Below, one piece after another: positions 9,403 through 18,619 of a stretch of 64,000 nt of DNA (positions within the stretch are counted from its first letter, which is position 1; every line of letters begins with the position of its first letter). This DNA comes from Pseudomonas viridiflava (GTDB taxonomy: Bacteria; Pseudomonadota; Gammaproteobacteria; Pseudomonadales; Pseudomonadaceae): the NCBI RefSeq assembly GCF_900580675.1, contig NZ_UTBG01000181.1, positions 33,069 to 97,068 of the forward strand. The letters run 5' to 3'. The notes beneath the pieces were generated by a model. The model saw nothing but the letters and a program-made list of their open reading frames with translations, did not search any database and was not told the origin of the DNA. A program made the translations under genes and the position numbers.

Positions 9403-10810
9403 ACGATCCATCCCTTCGCACCTGTCCCTGCTCAGCCTGTGCCTGCTGCTCGGTGCCTGCGCTGCCACCCCGTCCGCCATCGACAGCGGTATTGCGCCGC
9501 CAGCGGCCTGGCAATTTGCCGAGCGCGACGCTGCCCAGGCCACCAACCAGCGCTGGTGGACACAATTTGGCAGCGCGCAACTCAATCGCCTGGTCGATCA
9601 GGCCCGACGTGACAGTTTCGACGTGGCCGCCGCCATGGCGCGGGTACGCCAGGCCCAGGCCAGCGCAGTGATCGCGGGCGCACCGCTGCTGCCTGAGGTG
9701 AAGTTCAATCTCGACACCAGTCGCCAGCGATTGTTGCGCGGCAACGGTGGGCCGGACCTGGATGCTTCGCAAAGCGATAAGGTGGTCGACAACTTCGGTG
9801 CCAACCTCACAGCCAGTTATGAAGTGGACTTCTGGGGCGGCCGCGCCGCCGCCCGCGACAGCGCGCTCTACAGCCTAAAAGCCAGCGAGTCTGACCAGGC
9901 AACCGTGGAGCTGACCTTGCTCGGCACTGTGGCTGACCGTTATGCGCAGACCCTCGCGGCCCGTCAGCGCCAGCAGATCGCCGAACTAAACCTGGCCAAT
10001 GCGCGCAACGTGCTCGACCTTGTGCAAACCCGCTATGACGCAGGCTCCGCCACCGCCCTTGAACTGGCCCAGCAGAAAAGCCTGGTGGCCAGCCAGCAAC
10101 GCCAGTTGCCGCTGATCCAGCTATTGGCCGAAGAATCGCACATCACCCTGGCCGCCCTCCTCGGCCAACCGGTGCAAACGCTGGACCTGGGTGACGAACC
10201 CTTCCAGGCGCTGACCTGGCCGACCATCGGTGCCGGCATGCCCAGCCAGTTGCTCAGCCGCCGCCCCGACATCGCCAAGGCCGAGGCCGAGCTGGCCGCG
10301 GCGCAAGCAGACGTCACGGTGGCACGGGCCGCCATGCTGCCTGCGGTGACGCTGGGGGCCACCCTGGGCTCGGACGCCTACAAGGCCATGGAAATCCTGC
10401 GCAGCCCCTACTACACGCTGACCGCCGGGCTGGTTGGGCCAATCTTCAACAACGGCCGTTTAAGTGCCGAGCGCGACAAGGCCCGCGCGCGCCAGGACGA
10501 ACTGCTGCAAACCTACCGCGGCGCGATCATCAACGGCTTTGCCGATGTGGAAAAAGCCCTCAGCAGCATCAACCGCCTGGACCAGCAGCGCCAATGGCAG
10601 GCCGAAGAATTGCAACAAGCCCAAAGCGCCTTCCGGATCGCCGAGAGCCGTTACCAGGCGGGCGCCGAAGACCTGCTCACCGTGCTTGAAACCCAACGCA
10701 CGCTCTACGCGGCGCAGGACATGAACGTGCAACTGCGCTTGTCGCGACTGCAAGCCAGCATTGCGCTGTACAAGGCACTGGGGGGTGGCTGGGGTAACGA
10801 AACTCCATAA
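9395..10810 (+). CDS. opmQ: Outer-membrane efflux channel OpmQ
   Basis: A 471-residue outer-membrane factor of the NodT/OprM family. It has a lipoprotein signal (LCLLLGAC) at residues 13-23 and two repeated outer-membrane efflux domains of long helices and beta segments; [15 protein letters not shown] is the conserved motif of the second repeat. It forms the exit duct of the PvdRT pump. The GTG start overlaps the end of pvdT by 8 bp, showing one operon. Confidence 0.94.
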   Translation: MNKRSIPSHLSLLSLCLLLGACAATPSAIDSGIAPPAAWQFAERDAAQATNQRWWTQFGSAQLNRLVDQARRDSFDVAAAMARVRQAQASAVIAGAPLLPEVKFNLDTSRQRLLRGNGGPDLDASQSDKVVDNFGANLTASYEVDFWGGRAAARDSALYSLKASESDQATVELTLLGTVADRYAQTLAARQRQQIAELNLANARNVLDLVQTRYDAGSATALELAQQKSLVASQQRQLPLIQLLAEESHITLAALLGQPVQTLDLGDEPFQALTWPTIGAGMPSQLLSRRPDIAKAEAELAAAQADVTVARAAMLPAVTLGATLGSDAYKAMEILRSPYYTLTAGLVGPIFNNGRLSAERDKARARQDELLQTYRGAIINGFADVEKALSSINRLDQQRQWQAEELQQAQSAFRIAESRYQAGAEDLLTVLETQRTLYAAQDMNVQLRLSRLQASIALYKALGGGWGNETP

Positions 10811-10912
10811 CAAAAATCCAGTTGCCCACACATCACGTCCGAAAATCCTACATTCGTCGAGCCCTGGTACTTGGTAAAAAGCCGTCCCCGAACGGTTGCC
10901 CGGTGCCTCGTG

Positions 10913-11674
10913 ATGAAACCCAGCGCTCTTGTAACAAGCCTGATGTCCAGCTACATCGGACTGGCAGCCAGCCTGGCGCTTGCCGAACCGCTGATTGCGC
11001 CCACCGCAATTGACTGGATGCTCGACTGCCCCTTCCCTGCCTTTGCACAACCGGACCACGAGGTGCTCGACCGGACCCAGTGCGGCAGCGTGAACGTACC
11101 TCGCGACTATGCGGCACCCAGGCGCGGCAGCGTGCGCCTGGCCGTGACCCGGGTCGGCGCCCGTGACCCGCTCAATCGCGCGGGCGTGTTGTTTATTCAG
11201 GCCGGCGAGCCACAAGGTATTCAGGGCGCCACCTCAGTCCTGCACGTGGTCAGCCGCTGGAAGGCCTTCGCGACCCCGGCCTATCGCACACTGGTCGACC
11301 GCTATGACGCCATCGAACTGAGCCCCCGCGACCTGAGCGAGGACCGGGGTATCGAGCTGGCGGCGCGCGATATGGAGTTTGTGCGCGCACAACTGGGCGA
11401 GCCGCGGCTGAACTACCTCGGCAACGCCGATGCAGCAAGGCTCGGCAGCCGGTATGCGGCGCTGTTTTCCGAGCACGTCGCGCGCATGGTTCTGGTCAAC
11501 GTCGGGCGCGGCGGGCCGGCCAATACCAACGTCGAGCAATTGCTGCTCAAAGAGCCGGCGCAGCCGGCGGCCATCGGCGCCGGCTGCGTGAACCGATGGG
11601 TCGGTGATTTTCTGGTGTACGGCAAACAGCCGCCGTCTTCCACGCGCTGCCTGGACCACGGCGGTTGGGAATAA
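10913..11674 (+). CDS. Degenerate alpha/beta-hydrolase-like exported protein
   Basis: A 253-residue protein with a likely signal peptide (about 1-25). The rest resembles the first two-thirds of the TAP/SCO-type alpha/beta hydrolases: CGSVNVPRDYAAPRRGSVRLAVTR, then ELAARDMEFVRAQLGEPRLNYLG, then AALFSEHVARMVLVNVG. At the nucleophile elbow, where the family has G-x-S-x-G after NYLG, the sequence reads GNADA, so the catalytic Ser is replaced. It also ends after about 250 residues, before the usual Asp and His region. The ATG at 10913 gives the signal peptide. It is either a decayed enzyme or a non-catalytic derivative. Its relation to opmQ or to the regulator downstream is unknown. Confidence 0.65.
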   Translation: MKPSALVTSLMSSYIGLAASLALAEPLIAPTAIDWMLDCPFPAFAQPDHEVLDRTQCGSVNVPRDYAAPRRGSVRLAVTRVGARDPLNRAGVLFIQAGEPQGIQGATSVLHVVSRWKAFATPAYRTLVDRYDAIELSPRDLSEDRGIELAARDMEFVRAQLGEPRLNYLGNADAARLGSRYAALFSEHVARMVLVNVGRGGPANTNVEQLLLKEPAQPAAIGAGCVNRWVGDFLVYGKQPPSSTRCLDHGGWE

Positions 11675-11737
11675 GCACCTCGTTTACGACCTCTTCGCGC
11701 CGAAAACGACACCCTGCGTTGACGCTCCGGCCCAATC

Positions 11738-11772
11738 GCTATTAAGTGCTATTAATCCGCATTAATACGATA
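11738..11772 (+). promoter_or_regulatory. Repeated TATTAA/ATTAAT operator candidate
   Basis: Three closely spaced AT-rich copies (CTATTAAG, CTATTAATCC, CATTAATACG) lie within 46 bases upstream of the FadR-type regulator start, in otherwise GC-rich DNA. They are a plausible site for autoregulation or for the promoter itself. This is inference from position and repetition only. Confidence 0.4.
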
Positions 11773-11782
11773 AATCGAACCC

Positions 11783-12550
11783 ATGCTAAGCCGCCCGCTA
11801 CGACGCAAACGCCAGAAGCTGTCCGATGTGATTGTCGAGTCGGTCAAGCGCTCCATCGTCACCGATGCCCTCAAGCCCGGCGACCGCTTGCCCACCGAGC
11901 GCGAGCTGATGGAAAGCTTCCAGTGCTCCAAGGGCTCGGCCCGTGAAGCGCTCAAGGCGCTGGAGGTCGAAGGCCTGGTGAATACGCGCACCGGCCCCAG
12001 CGGCGGCGCTTACCTGAACCAGGCCGGCACCGAACCGGCCAGTCGCGCCCTGCGCAACTACCTGCACTTCCAGCACCTGGACGGTGAACAGGTGTACCAG
12101 CTGCGCAAGGTGATTGAAGTGGAACTGGCGGTGTCGGTGCTCGGACGTTTGAGCGAAGACGACTACCAGGCTCTGCAGGACAACGTGGAGTTTTGCAGCG
12201 CGCCGGAAGACAGCGAGGCCGGCCAGCGCGAGCAACGTTTGGCGGAGCTGGAGTTCCACAACCTGCTGGCCAAGGCCTGCCCCAACCCGTTGCTGAGTTT
12301 TATGGCGCAATTTCTCAACGACCTGCTGCGCGACCTGGTGGTGCTGAAAAAAGCCTACAAGCCCAAGCGCAAGCAGTTCGACGCGGCCAACCTCGACTAT
12401 CACAAACAGCTGCTGATCGCCTTTCGCGCCGGAGATGAAAGCGCCGTGCGCAGCTTGATGCATGAACACATGTGCGATGCCGAACACCATATGGCCGCCC
12501 TCGAAGGCCAGGTCAGCCCGCACTTTTTGCTGGAGTTTGATCACTCTTAA
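11783..12550 (+). CDS. FadR/GntR-family transcriptional regulator (FCD domain)
   Basis: A 255-residue regulator. The N-terminal winged helix (about 10-80) has the GntR signature LKPGDRLPTERELMESFQ followed by KGSAREALKALEVEGLV. The C-terminal all-helical FCD domain (about 95-230) has LRKVIEVELAV and a helix ending in LDYHKQLLIAFRAGDE, where family members carry metal- or ligand-contacting His and Asp. The ATG at 11783 is used. It directly precedes an ABC transporter/amidohydrolase operon in the same direction and probably controls it in response to a carboxylate or amide effector. Confidence 0.88.
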   Translation: MLSRPLRRKRQKLSDVIVESVKRSIVTDALKPGDRLPTERELMESFQCSKGSAREALKALEVEGLVNTRTGPSGGAYLNQAGTEPASRALRNYLHFQHLDGEQVYQLRKVIEVELAVSVLGRLSEDDYQALQDNVEFCSAPEDSEAGQREQRLAELEFHNLLAKACPNPLLSFMAQFLNDLLRDLVVLKKAYKPKRKQFDAANLDYHKQLLIAFRAGDESAVRSLMHEHMCDAEHHMAALEGQVSPHFLLEFDHS

Positions 12551-12567
12551 AAACACCACAGACCCAA

Positions 12568-12656
12568 TGTGGGAGCGGGCTTGCTCGCGAAGGCGGTGGG
12601 TCAGCCAAGCATCCGGTGACTGATGCACCGCGTTCGCGAGCAAGCCCGCTCCCACA
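12568..12656. repeat. REP-type inverted repeat (GTGGGAGC family)
   Basis: Same arms and spacing as the element at 861-949: TGTGGGAGCGGGCTTGCTCG with its complement GCGAGCAAGCCCGCTCCCACA. It separates the regulator gene from the ABC transporter operon and could insulate the two. Confidence 0.9.
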
Positions 12657-12760
12657 GTTTCTGACCGCGTTTCGCCTCAATAAAAAGGCCTGCCCACAGG
12701 CCCAGCTCCACCGTATCGCCCTTGCCGCTCCTGCCAATAACTAAACCAGGGAGTCACCCC

Positions 12761-13963
12761 ATGCAGCGTCGTACGTTGTTGAAAGCCAGTCTCACCGCCG
12801 CCGCCGCGCTCAGCCTTCCGCTGAGCGTGCGTTCGGCATTCGCCGCCGAGCCCTTCACCTTTTACGGCCTCAAGTCCATGTCTGGCGCCTTTGCCAGCTA
12901 CGGCAAGTTTGCCGACATGGGGTCGCGCCTGGCGGTGCAGGAACACTCGGAGATTCTCGGCCGCCCGCTGAATTACAAGGTCATCGACACCGAGGGCAAC
13001 GCCGGCAAGGCGGTGCGCAAGGTCCAGGAAGCCATCCAGCAGGACGGCGCGCGGTTCTTCCAGGGTTGCACCTTGTCATCGTCGGCACTCGCGGTGGCCA
13101 AGGAAGTCGACAAGGTCGGTGGCGTGTTCATGACCCCGGTGGGCGCCGACGAAGTCACCGGCAAGGACTGCAACCCCGCAACCTTCCGCTGGTCGGTGCC
13201 CACCTACGGCGCCATCCGCGAAACCATGGTGCCGCTGATCAAGCTGCTGCCGGACGCCAAGCGCTGGTACACCATCACCCCGCAATACGTGTTCGGTGAA
13301 GCGCTGCTCGAAGGCGCCAGGAACGTGCTCAAGGAAAACGGCCTGGAGCATGTGGGCAACAGCTACCACTCGCTGCAGGAGCAGGAATTCTCCGGCTACC
13401 TGACCAACGCCATCGCCGCCAAACCGGACGTGCTGGTGCTGCTGAATTTCGGCAGCCAGTCGTCCAACACCCTGCGCCAGGCGGTGAACTTCGGCATCAA
13501 GGAACGCATGAAAGTGCTGCTGGTATGGTCCGCCGGCCTCGACCAGTTCCAGGAACTGGGCAGCGACATTCTCGACGGCGTGTACCTCGGCGCGCAGTAC
13601 TGGCATCAGGTCGATACCCCGCTCAACCGTGACCTGGTCAAGCTGACCCAGGCCAAATACGGGATCAACCCCACCTACCCGCTGGCCGCCGACTACATCA
13701 GCACCAAGGTCATGCTCGAAACCATCATCGCCACCGGCAGCTTCGACGGCCCGACCGTGGCCAAGGCCATGCAAGGCCTGAGCTACGAAGGCCCGACCGG
13801 CAAGGAATCGATCCGCGCCGGCGACCATCAGGTGATCAAGGATTACTACCTGCTGATCGGCAAAGCCAGCGGCGACATGGCCGACAAGGACGACCTGGCC
13901 AAGGTGCTCAGCGCCGGCCAATCGTTCCCGCCGGTCGAAGCCACGGGCTGCACGCTCGCCTGA
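12761..13963 (+). CDS. ABC transporter substrate-binding protein (branched-chain amino acid/amide family), Tat-type signal
   Basis: A 400-residue periplasmic binding protein of the type I Peripla_BP_6 family (LivJ/UrtA/AmiC relatives). It begins MQRRTLLKASLTAAAALSL with a twin-arginine-like signal ending near SAFAAEP, so export is probably by Tat or Sec. The mature protein has the typical GGVFMTPVGADEVTGKDCN and GAIRETMVPLIKLLPDAK segments. The ATG at 12761 follows AGGGAGT. It leads an operon with permeases, ATPases and two amide-bond hydrolases, which suggests an amide, hydantoin or carbamoyl ligand rather than a free branched-chain amino acid; that is inference. Confidence 0.9.
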   Translation: MQRRTLLKASLTAAAALSLPLSVRSAFAAEPFTFYGLKSMSGAFASYGKFADMGSRLAVQEHSEILGRPLNYKVIDTEGNAGKAVRKVQEAIQQDGARFFQGCTLSSSALAVAKEVDKVGGVFMTPVGADEVTGKDCNPATFRWSVPTYGAIRETMVPLIKLLPDAKRWYTITPQYVFGEALLEGARNVLKENGLEHVGNSYHSLQEQEFSGYLTNAIAAKPDVLVLLNFGSQSSNTLRQAVNFGIKERMKVLLVWSAGLDQFQELGSDILDGVYLGAQYWHQVDTPLNRDLVKLTQAKYGINPTYPLAADYISTKVMLETIIATGSFDGPTVAKAMQGLSYEGPTGKESIRAGDHQVIKDYYLLIGKASGDMADKDDLAKVLSAGQSFPPVEATGCTLA

Positions 13964-13983
13964 TCCTGACCTGTAAAAACACG

Positions 13984-14009
13984 ACAGGGCCGCCCGCGCG
14001 GCCACCTGT
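13984..14009 (+). other. Intercistronic hairpin between binding protein and permease
   Basis: ACAGG-GCCGC / GCGGC-c-CCTGT forms a GC-rich stem with no T run behind it. It lies between the binding-protein and permease genes. Such hairpins often raise binding-protein mRNA over the membrane subunits by partial termination or RNA stabilisation. Confidence 0.5.
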
Positions 14010-14023
14010 TCGAGGGTTTCTGC

Positions 14024-14884
14024 ATGCTTAATCTTTACCTGTTCCAGATACTCAACGGCCTGGGGTTGGGAATGATCTACTTCCTGATTGCCGTCGGGCT
14101 GACGATCATTTTCGGCCTGCTCAACTTCGTCAACTTCGCCCACGGCGCGTTCTTCCTGCTGGGTGCCTACATTTGCTACACCGCTGTGAGCCTGACCGGC
14201 AACTTCTGGCTGGCGCTGCTGATCGCGCCGCTGGTGGTGGCCGCGCTGGCGTGGGTGATCGAGCGCCTGCTGATCCAGCGGATTTACCACTTGCCGCACA
14301 TGTTCCAGATCCTGGTCACCCTGGGTATCGCGCTGATCATCCAGGAAGCCAGCGTGATGATCTGGGGCCCGGTGGGCAAGAGCGTCGCCGTGCCGGAATT
14401 GCTGCGCGGGGTGCTGGTGGTCGGCGATTTCGTCTACCCCTACTACCGCCTGTTCCTCATTGTGTTCTCCGGGCTGGTAGGCCTTGCCCTGTGGCTGCTG
14501 CTGGAGCGCACGCGCTTTGGCGCCCTGGTGCGCGCTGGCAGTGAAAGCACCGAAACCGTGTCGCTGCTCGGCACCAATATTTTCCGCCTGTTCTCCATGA
14601 CCTTTGCCCTCGGCGTCGCCCTGGCCGGCGTCGCCGGTGTGCTGTTTGCGCCTTTGCGCGGCGCGCAGCCCTTCGTCGGCCCGGAGATTCTCGGCGTGGC
14701 CTTCGTGGTCGTGGTGATTGGCGGCATGGGCTCGTTCAGCGGCGCGCTGGTCGGCGGTTTGCTGGTGGGCGTGGTGCAAAGCCTGATGACCACACTCTGG
14801 CCCCAGGGCGCGAGCCTGATGATCTACGGCGCCATGGCCGTGGTGATTCTGGTCCGCCCCTATGGCCTGTTTGGGAGAGCCTGA
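14024..14884 (+). CDS. ABC transporter permease, LivH/UrtB type
   Basis: A 286-residue inner-membrane permease with about eight hydrophobic segments. The family motif NGLGLGMIYFLIAVGLTIIF at the N-terminus and GMGSFSGALVGGLLVGVVQ near the C-terminus (the coupling region) identify a BPD_transp_2 protein. It pairs with the LivM-type permease two bases downstream to form the translocation channel. Confidence 0.93.
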   Translation: MLNLYLFQILNGLGLGMIYFLIAVGLTIIFGLLNFVNFAHGAFFLLGAYICYTAVSLTGNFWLALLIAPLVVAALAWVIERLLIQRIYHLPHMFQILVTLGIALIIQEASVMIWGPVGKSVAVPELLRGVLVVGDFVYPYYRLFLIVFSGLVGLALWLLLERTRFGALVRAGSESTETVSLLGTNIFRLFSMTFALGVALAGVAGVLFAPLRGAQPFVGPEILGVAFVVVVIGGMGSFSGALVGGLLVGVVQSLMTTLWPQGASLMIYGAMAVVILVRPYGLFGRA

Positions 14885-14885
14885 C

Positions 14886-15896
14886 ATGAGCGAGAAAAAT
14901 CCCCTGCCGTTTGCCAAAACCCAATCGCGCGCGATGTTGCTGTGGGTGCTGGCCGTGCTGATCGGCCTGCCGTTGATTTTGCCCTCGGCGACCCTGGCCA
15001 CCGAGATCCTGATCTTTGCCATGGCCGCCCTGGCCTGCAACCTGTTGCTGGGCTACACCGGGCTGCTGTCGTTCGGCCAAGGCATCTTCTTCGGCGCCGG
15101 CGCCTACTGCGCGGCGCTGTTGATGATCCACCTGCAACTGGGCCTGTTTACCGCATTGCTCGGGGCAGCGATTGCCGGCGGTTTCCTGGCACTGCTGGTC
15201 GGCGCCCTGGCGATCCGCCGTACCGGCATCTACTTCGTGATGCTGACGCTCGCGTTCAGCCAGATGGCTTACTTCGTTGCCTACACCTTGAGCGACTGGA
15301 CCGGCGGCGACAACGGCCTGCTCAGCGTGCCGCGCCCGGAAATTCGCATCGGCGATACGGTGCTGCTGTCGCTGGCCGACGCCCGCGCGTTCTACGGGTT
15401 TGTCGCGGTGCTGTTCCTGCTGATTTTCATCGGCGCGCGCCGGGTGATCGCGTCGCCGTTCGGCAGCACCTTGATGGCGATCCGCGAGAACGAAACCCGC
15501 GCCTCGGCGATCGGCTACGACACGCGCCATTTCAAGATCCTGGTGTTCGTGCTGTCCGGCGCGGTCACCGGGATTGCCGGCGCGCTGTACGCCATGCTGC
15601 TGCACTTCGTGCCGCTGTCGAACATCGACCTGGCGATGTCCGAAAACATCCTGATCATGACCATCGTCGGCGGCACCGGCTCGTTGTTCGGCTCGTTGCT
15701 GGGCGCCGGTTCCATCGTGCTGCTCGGGGATTTCCTTTCCGACCTGTGGCCGCGCTGGCTGATGCTGCTGGGGGTGATCCTGATTCTGGTGGTGATCTTC
15801 ATGCGCGGTGGTTTGTGGGGCGGCCTGGCGTCGCTGTTCGAGAAGGTGCGCGGCAGCCGCAAGACCGCCGCCGTCGCCAAGGAGGAAGGGCTATGA
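14886..15896 (+). CDS. ABC transporter permease, LivM/UrtC type
   Basis: A 336-residue permease with about ten hydrophobic segments. It has the LivM-typical NLLLGYTGLLSFGQGIFFGAGAY near residue 50 and ENILIMTIVGGTGSLFGSLLGAG towards the C-terminus. The ATG at 14886 sits one base after the previous stop; the longer open frame from 14862 would overlap it. Its last codons overlap the next gene (ATGA), so the ABC genes are translationally coupled. Confidence 0.93.
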   Translation: MSEKNPLPFAKTQSRAMLLWVLAVLIGLPLILPSATLATEILIFAMAALACNLLLGYTGLLSFGQGIFFGAGAYCAALLMIHLQLGLFTALLGAAIAGGFLALLVGALAIRRTGIYFVMLTLAFSQMAYFVAYTLSDWTGGDNGLLSVPRPEIRIGDTVLLSLADARAFYGFVAVLFLLIFIGARRVIASPFGSTLMAIRENETRASAIGYDTRHFKILVFVLSGAVTGIAGALYAMLLHFVPLSNIDLAMSENILIMTIVGGTGSLFGSLLGAGSIVLLGDFLSDLWPRWLMLLGVILILVVIFMRGGLWGGLASLFEKVRGSRKTAAVAKEEGL

Positions 15897-16642
15897 GCAT
15901 CCTGCTGGAAACCAAAGACCTGGTGCTGGCCTACGGTGCGTTCCGCGCGGTGAATGGCGTGAACCTCAAGGTCGAAGCCGGCACCATCCACACCATCATC
16001 GGCCCCAACGGCGCAGGCAAGACCAGCCTGTTCCATTGCCTGACCGGCGAGCGCCAGGCCACCGCCGGGGCGATGCATTTCGACGGCAAGAACCTGATGC
16101 GCAAACCCGCCCACGCCCGTGTCGGCCTGGGCATGGCGCGCTCGTTCCAGCTGACCAGCCTGTTCCAGAACCTCAGCGTGCGCGAAAACCTGCGCCTGGC
16201 CGCCCAAGGCCGCGACGGCGCCCGCGCCCTGAATTTCTGGCGCCGCGTCGACAGCAAGCGCGAACACCTGGAGATGGCCGACCAGGTACTGGAGCGCCTG
16301 CAACTCACCGCCCGCGCCGACACCCTCGCCGGCGAGTTGTCCCACGGCCAGCAACGCGTGCTGGAGGTGGGCATGTCGATCTGCTCCAAACCCAAACTGT
16401 TGATGCTCGACGAGCCCACCTCGGGCATGGGCATCGACGACATTCCGATCATGACCCAACTGATCAGCGACCTCGGCCGCGACCACACCGTGCTGTTGAT
16501 CGAGCACAACATGAGCATCGTCATGTCGATCAGCCAACGCATCACGGTGATGAGCCACGGCCAGATCCTGGTGGAAGGCACGCCGGAATTCGTGCGCGCC
16601 GATGAACGCGTGCGCAGTGCTTATCTTGGGGAGGCAGCCTGA
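15893..16642 (+). CDS. ABC transporter ATPase, LivG/UrtD type
   Basis: A 249-residue ATPase starting with MSILLETKDLVLAYGAFRAV. It has Walker A GPNGAGKTS, signature LSHGQQRVLEVG, Walker B LLMLDEPTSGMG, and the H-loop LLIEHNM. The FQLTSLFQNLSVRENL segment after the Q-loop is typical of LivG. The ATG at 15893 overlaps the LivM-type stop by 4 bp; a much longer open frame in this phase is an antisense-like shadow of the permease. Confidence 0.93.
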   Translation: MSILLETKDLVLAYGAFRAVNGVNLKVEAGTIHTIIGPNGAGKTSLFHCLTGERQATAGAMHFDGKNLMRKPAHARVGLGMARSFQLTSLFQNLSVRENLRLAAQGRDGARALNFWRRVDSKREHLEMADQVLERLQLTARADTLAGELSHGQQRVLEVGMSICSKPKLLMLDEPTSGMGIDDIPIMTQLISDLGRDHTVLLIEHNMSIVMSISQRITVMSHGQILVEGTPEFVRADERVRSAYLGEAA

Positions 16643-17337
16643 TGCTGATCGTCGACAATATCCATTCCTACTACGACAAGAGCCACGTGCTCGAAGGCGT
16701 GTCGCTGACCGTCAACCCCGGCGAACTGGTGACGCTGCTCGGGCGCAACGGCGCCGGCAAGACCACCACGCTGCGCAGCATTCTCGGGATTATCTGCCCG
16801 CGCCATGGCCAGATTCACTTCAACGGCCAGGCGCTGGTCGGCCAGAAGATCTTTGAAATTGCGCGCCAGGGCCTGGCGCTGGTGCCGGAAAACCGCGGGA
16901 TTTTCCGCCTGCTTACCGTCGAGGAAAACCTGCGCATCGCCGTGCGCAAGACCAGCCGCTGGCAGATGGAGGACGTGTACGGCATGTTCCCGCGCCTCAA
17001 GGAGCGGCGCAAAAACGCCGGCCATGCACTGTCCGGCGGCGAACAGCAGATGCTCGCCATCGCCCGCGCCCTGCTCAACGACCCCAAGCTGCTGATCCTC
17101 GATGAACCCACCGAAGGCCTGGCCCCGGTGATCGTCGACGAGTTGGTGAAGATCCTGCGCAAGGTCAAGGACGACGGCCTGCCCGTGCTGCTGGTGGAAC
17201 AGAACCTGATGGTCTGCGACAAGCTCGCCGACCGCCATTACGTGCTCGAACAGGGCCGCGTGGTCTACGAAGGCAGCGCCGCCGCCTTCCGCGCCGACCC
17301 GAGCATCAAAAACCGCTATTTGGCCCTGAGTGCCTGA
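16642..17337 (+). CDS. ABC transporter ATPase, LivF/UrtE type
   Basis: A 231-residue ATPase with Walker A GRNGAGKTT, signature LSGGEQQMLAIARAL, Walker B LLILDEPTEGLAP, and LLVEQNL at the H-loop position. GLALVPENRGIFRLLTVEENL is the LivF hallmark after the Q-loop. Its ATG overlaps the last base of the preceding TGA, completing the five-part importer. Confidence 0.93.
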   Translation: MLIVDNIHSYYDKSHVLEGVSLTVNPGELVTLLGRNGAGKTTTLRSILGIICPRHGQIHFNGQALVGQKIFEIARQGLALVPENRGIFRLLTVEENLRIAVRKTSRWQMEDVYGMFPRLKERRKNAGHALSGGEQQMLAIARALLNDPKLLILDEPTEGLAPVIVDELVKILRKVKDDGLPVLLVEQNLMVCDKLADRHYVLEQGRVVYEGSAAAFRADPSIKNRYLALSA

Positions 17338-17350
17338 CCGGAGATTGCAG

Positions 17351-18619
17351 ATGAATAGTTTTGCGCAACCGCTCAAGAGCAACGCCCCGCTGATCAACCG
17401 CGACCGCCTGTGGCAATCGCTGATGGACCTGGCCCGGCTCGGTGCCACGGTCAAAGGCGGCGTGTGCCGCCTGGCCCTGACTGACCTGGACCGCCAGGCC
17501 CGCGACCTGTTTGTGCAATGGTGCGAAGCCGCCGGGTGCAGCGTGAGTGTCGACGCCATCGGCAATATTTTCGCGCGTCGCCCTGGACGTAATCCGAACC
17601 TGCCCCCGGTGATGACCGGCAGCCATATCGACACCCAGCCCACCGGCGGCAAGTTCGATGGCTGCTATGGGGTGATGGCCGGGCTGGAAGTGATCCGCAC
17701 TCTGAATGATTTGAAGATTGAAACCGAAGCGCCGATCGAAGTGGTGGTGTGGACCAACGAAGAAGGCTCGCGCTTCCCGCCGTGCATGATGGGTTCCGGG
17801 GTGTTTGCCGGGAAGTTCGACTTACAGGACACCCTCGACAAACAGGACGAGCAAGGCCTCTCGGTGGGCGCCGAATTGCAGCGCATCGGCTACGCCGGTC
17901 CGCGTGCCGTACTGGGGCATCCGGTCGGTGCGTACTTCGAAGCGCATATCGAGCAAGGCCCGGTGCTGGAAGACCAGGCCACCACCATCGGCGTGGTCAT
18001 GGGCTGCCTGGGCCAGAAGTGGTTCGACCTGACCCTCACCGGCGTCGAGGCCCACGCCGGCCCCACGCCGATGCACCTGCGCAAGGATGCCCTGGTGGGC
18101 GCGGCCGAGGTGGTCAGCGCGGTCAACCGCATCGCCCATCAACAGCAACCCCACGCCTGCGGCACCGTCGGTTGCCTGAGCCTGCACCCGGGTTCGCGCA
18201 ACGTGATTCCCGGCCAGGTGCACATGACCATCGACCTGCGCCATCTGCACGCCGACAAGTTGCAAGCCATGGTCGATGAGGTGCGCGGCGTGATCGAAGC
18301 CACCGCGGCCCGACACGGGTTGACCTTTGAACTGACGCCGACCGCGGATTTCCCGCCGCTGGACTTCAACCCGGCCTGCGTCAACGCCGTGCGCGACGGC
18401 GCCAGCGCCTTGGGTTTGAGCCATATGGACATCGTCAGCGGCGCCGGGCATGACGCGATTTTCGTCGCCGAACTCGGCCCGGCCGGGATGATCTTTGTGC
18501 CGTGCGAAGGCGGCATCAGCCACAACGAAATCGAAAACGCCGCGCCGGATGACCTGGCGGCAGGCTGCGCGGTGCTGCTGCGCGCCATGGTCAACGCGGC
18601 GCAGGGGGAACTGGCATGA
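17351..18619 (+). CDS. M20-family amidase/hydantoinase-carbamoylase (Zn-dependent)
   Basis: A 422-residue enzyme of the AllC/HyuC/beta-ureidopropionase family, which hydrolyses N-carbamoyl amino acids, allantoate or ureidopropionate. Metal-ligand motifs are MTGSHIDTQPTGGKFDG (first His, bridging Asp), VVWTNEEGSRFPP (Glu-Glu) and FEAHIEQGPVLE; the dimerisation domain carries TGVEAHAGPTPM. The C-terminus has SGAGHDAIFVAEL with the last metal His, then FVPCEGGISHNEIE. Start ATG 17351 with GGAGA nine bases before. Adjacent to the importer and the amidase, it probably hydrolyses the imported compound; the substrate is not determined. Confidence 0.9.
   Translation: MNSFAQPLKSNAPLINRDRLWQSLMDLARLGATVKGGVCRLALTDLDRQARDLFVQWCEAAGCSVSVDAIGNIFARRPGRNPNLPPVMTGSHIDTQPTGGKFDGCYGVMAGLEVIRTLNDLKIETEAPIEVVVWTNEEGSRFPPCMMGSGVFAGKFDLQDTLDKQDEQGLSVGAELQRIGYAGPRAVLGHPVGAYFEAHIEQGPVLEDQATTIGVVMGCLGQKWFDLTLTGVEAHAGPTPMHLRKDALVGAAEVVSAVNRIAHQQQPHACGTVGCLSLHPGSRNVIPGQVHMTIDLRHLHADKLQAMVDEVRGVIEATAARHGLTFELTPTADFPPLDFNPACVNAVRDGASALGLSHMDIVSGAGHDAIFVAELGPAGMIFVPCEGGISHNEIENAAPDDLAAGCAVLLRAMVNAAQGELA

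Noticed and set aside
13076..15040. 654-codon minus-strand open frame
   Set aside because: Lies across three genes of the ABC operon in antisense; no recognisable motif.
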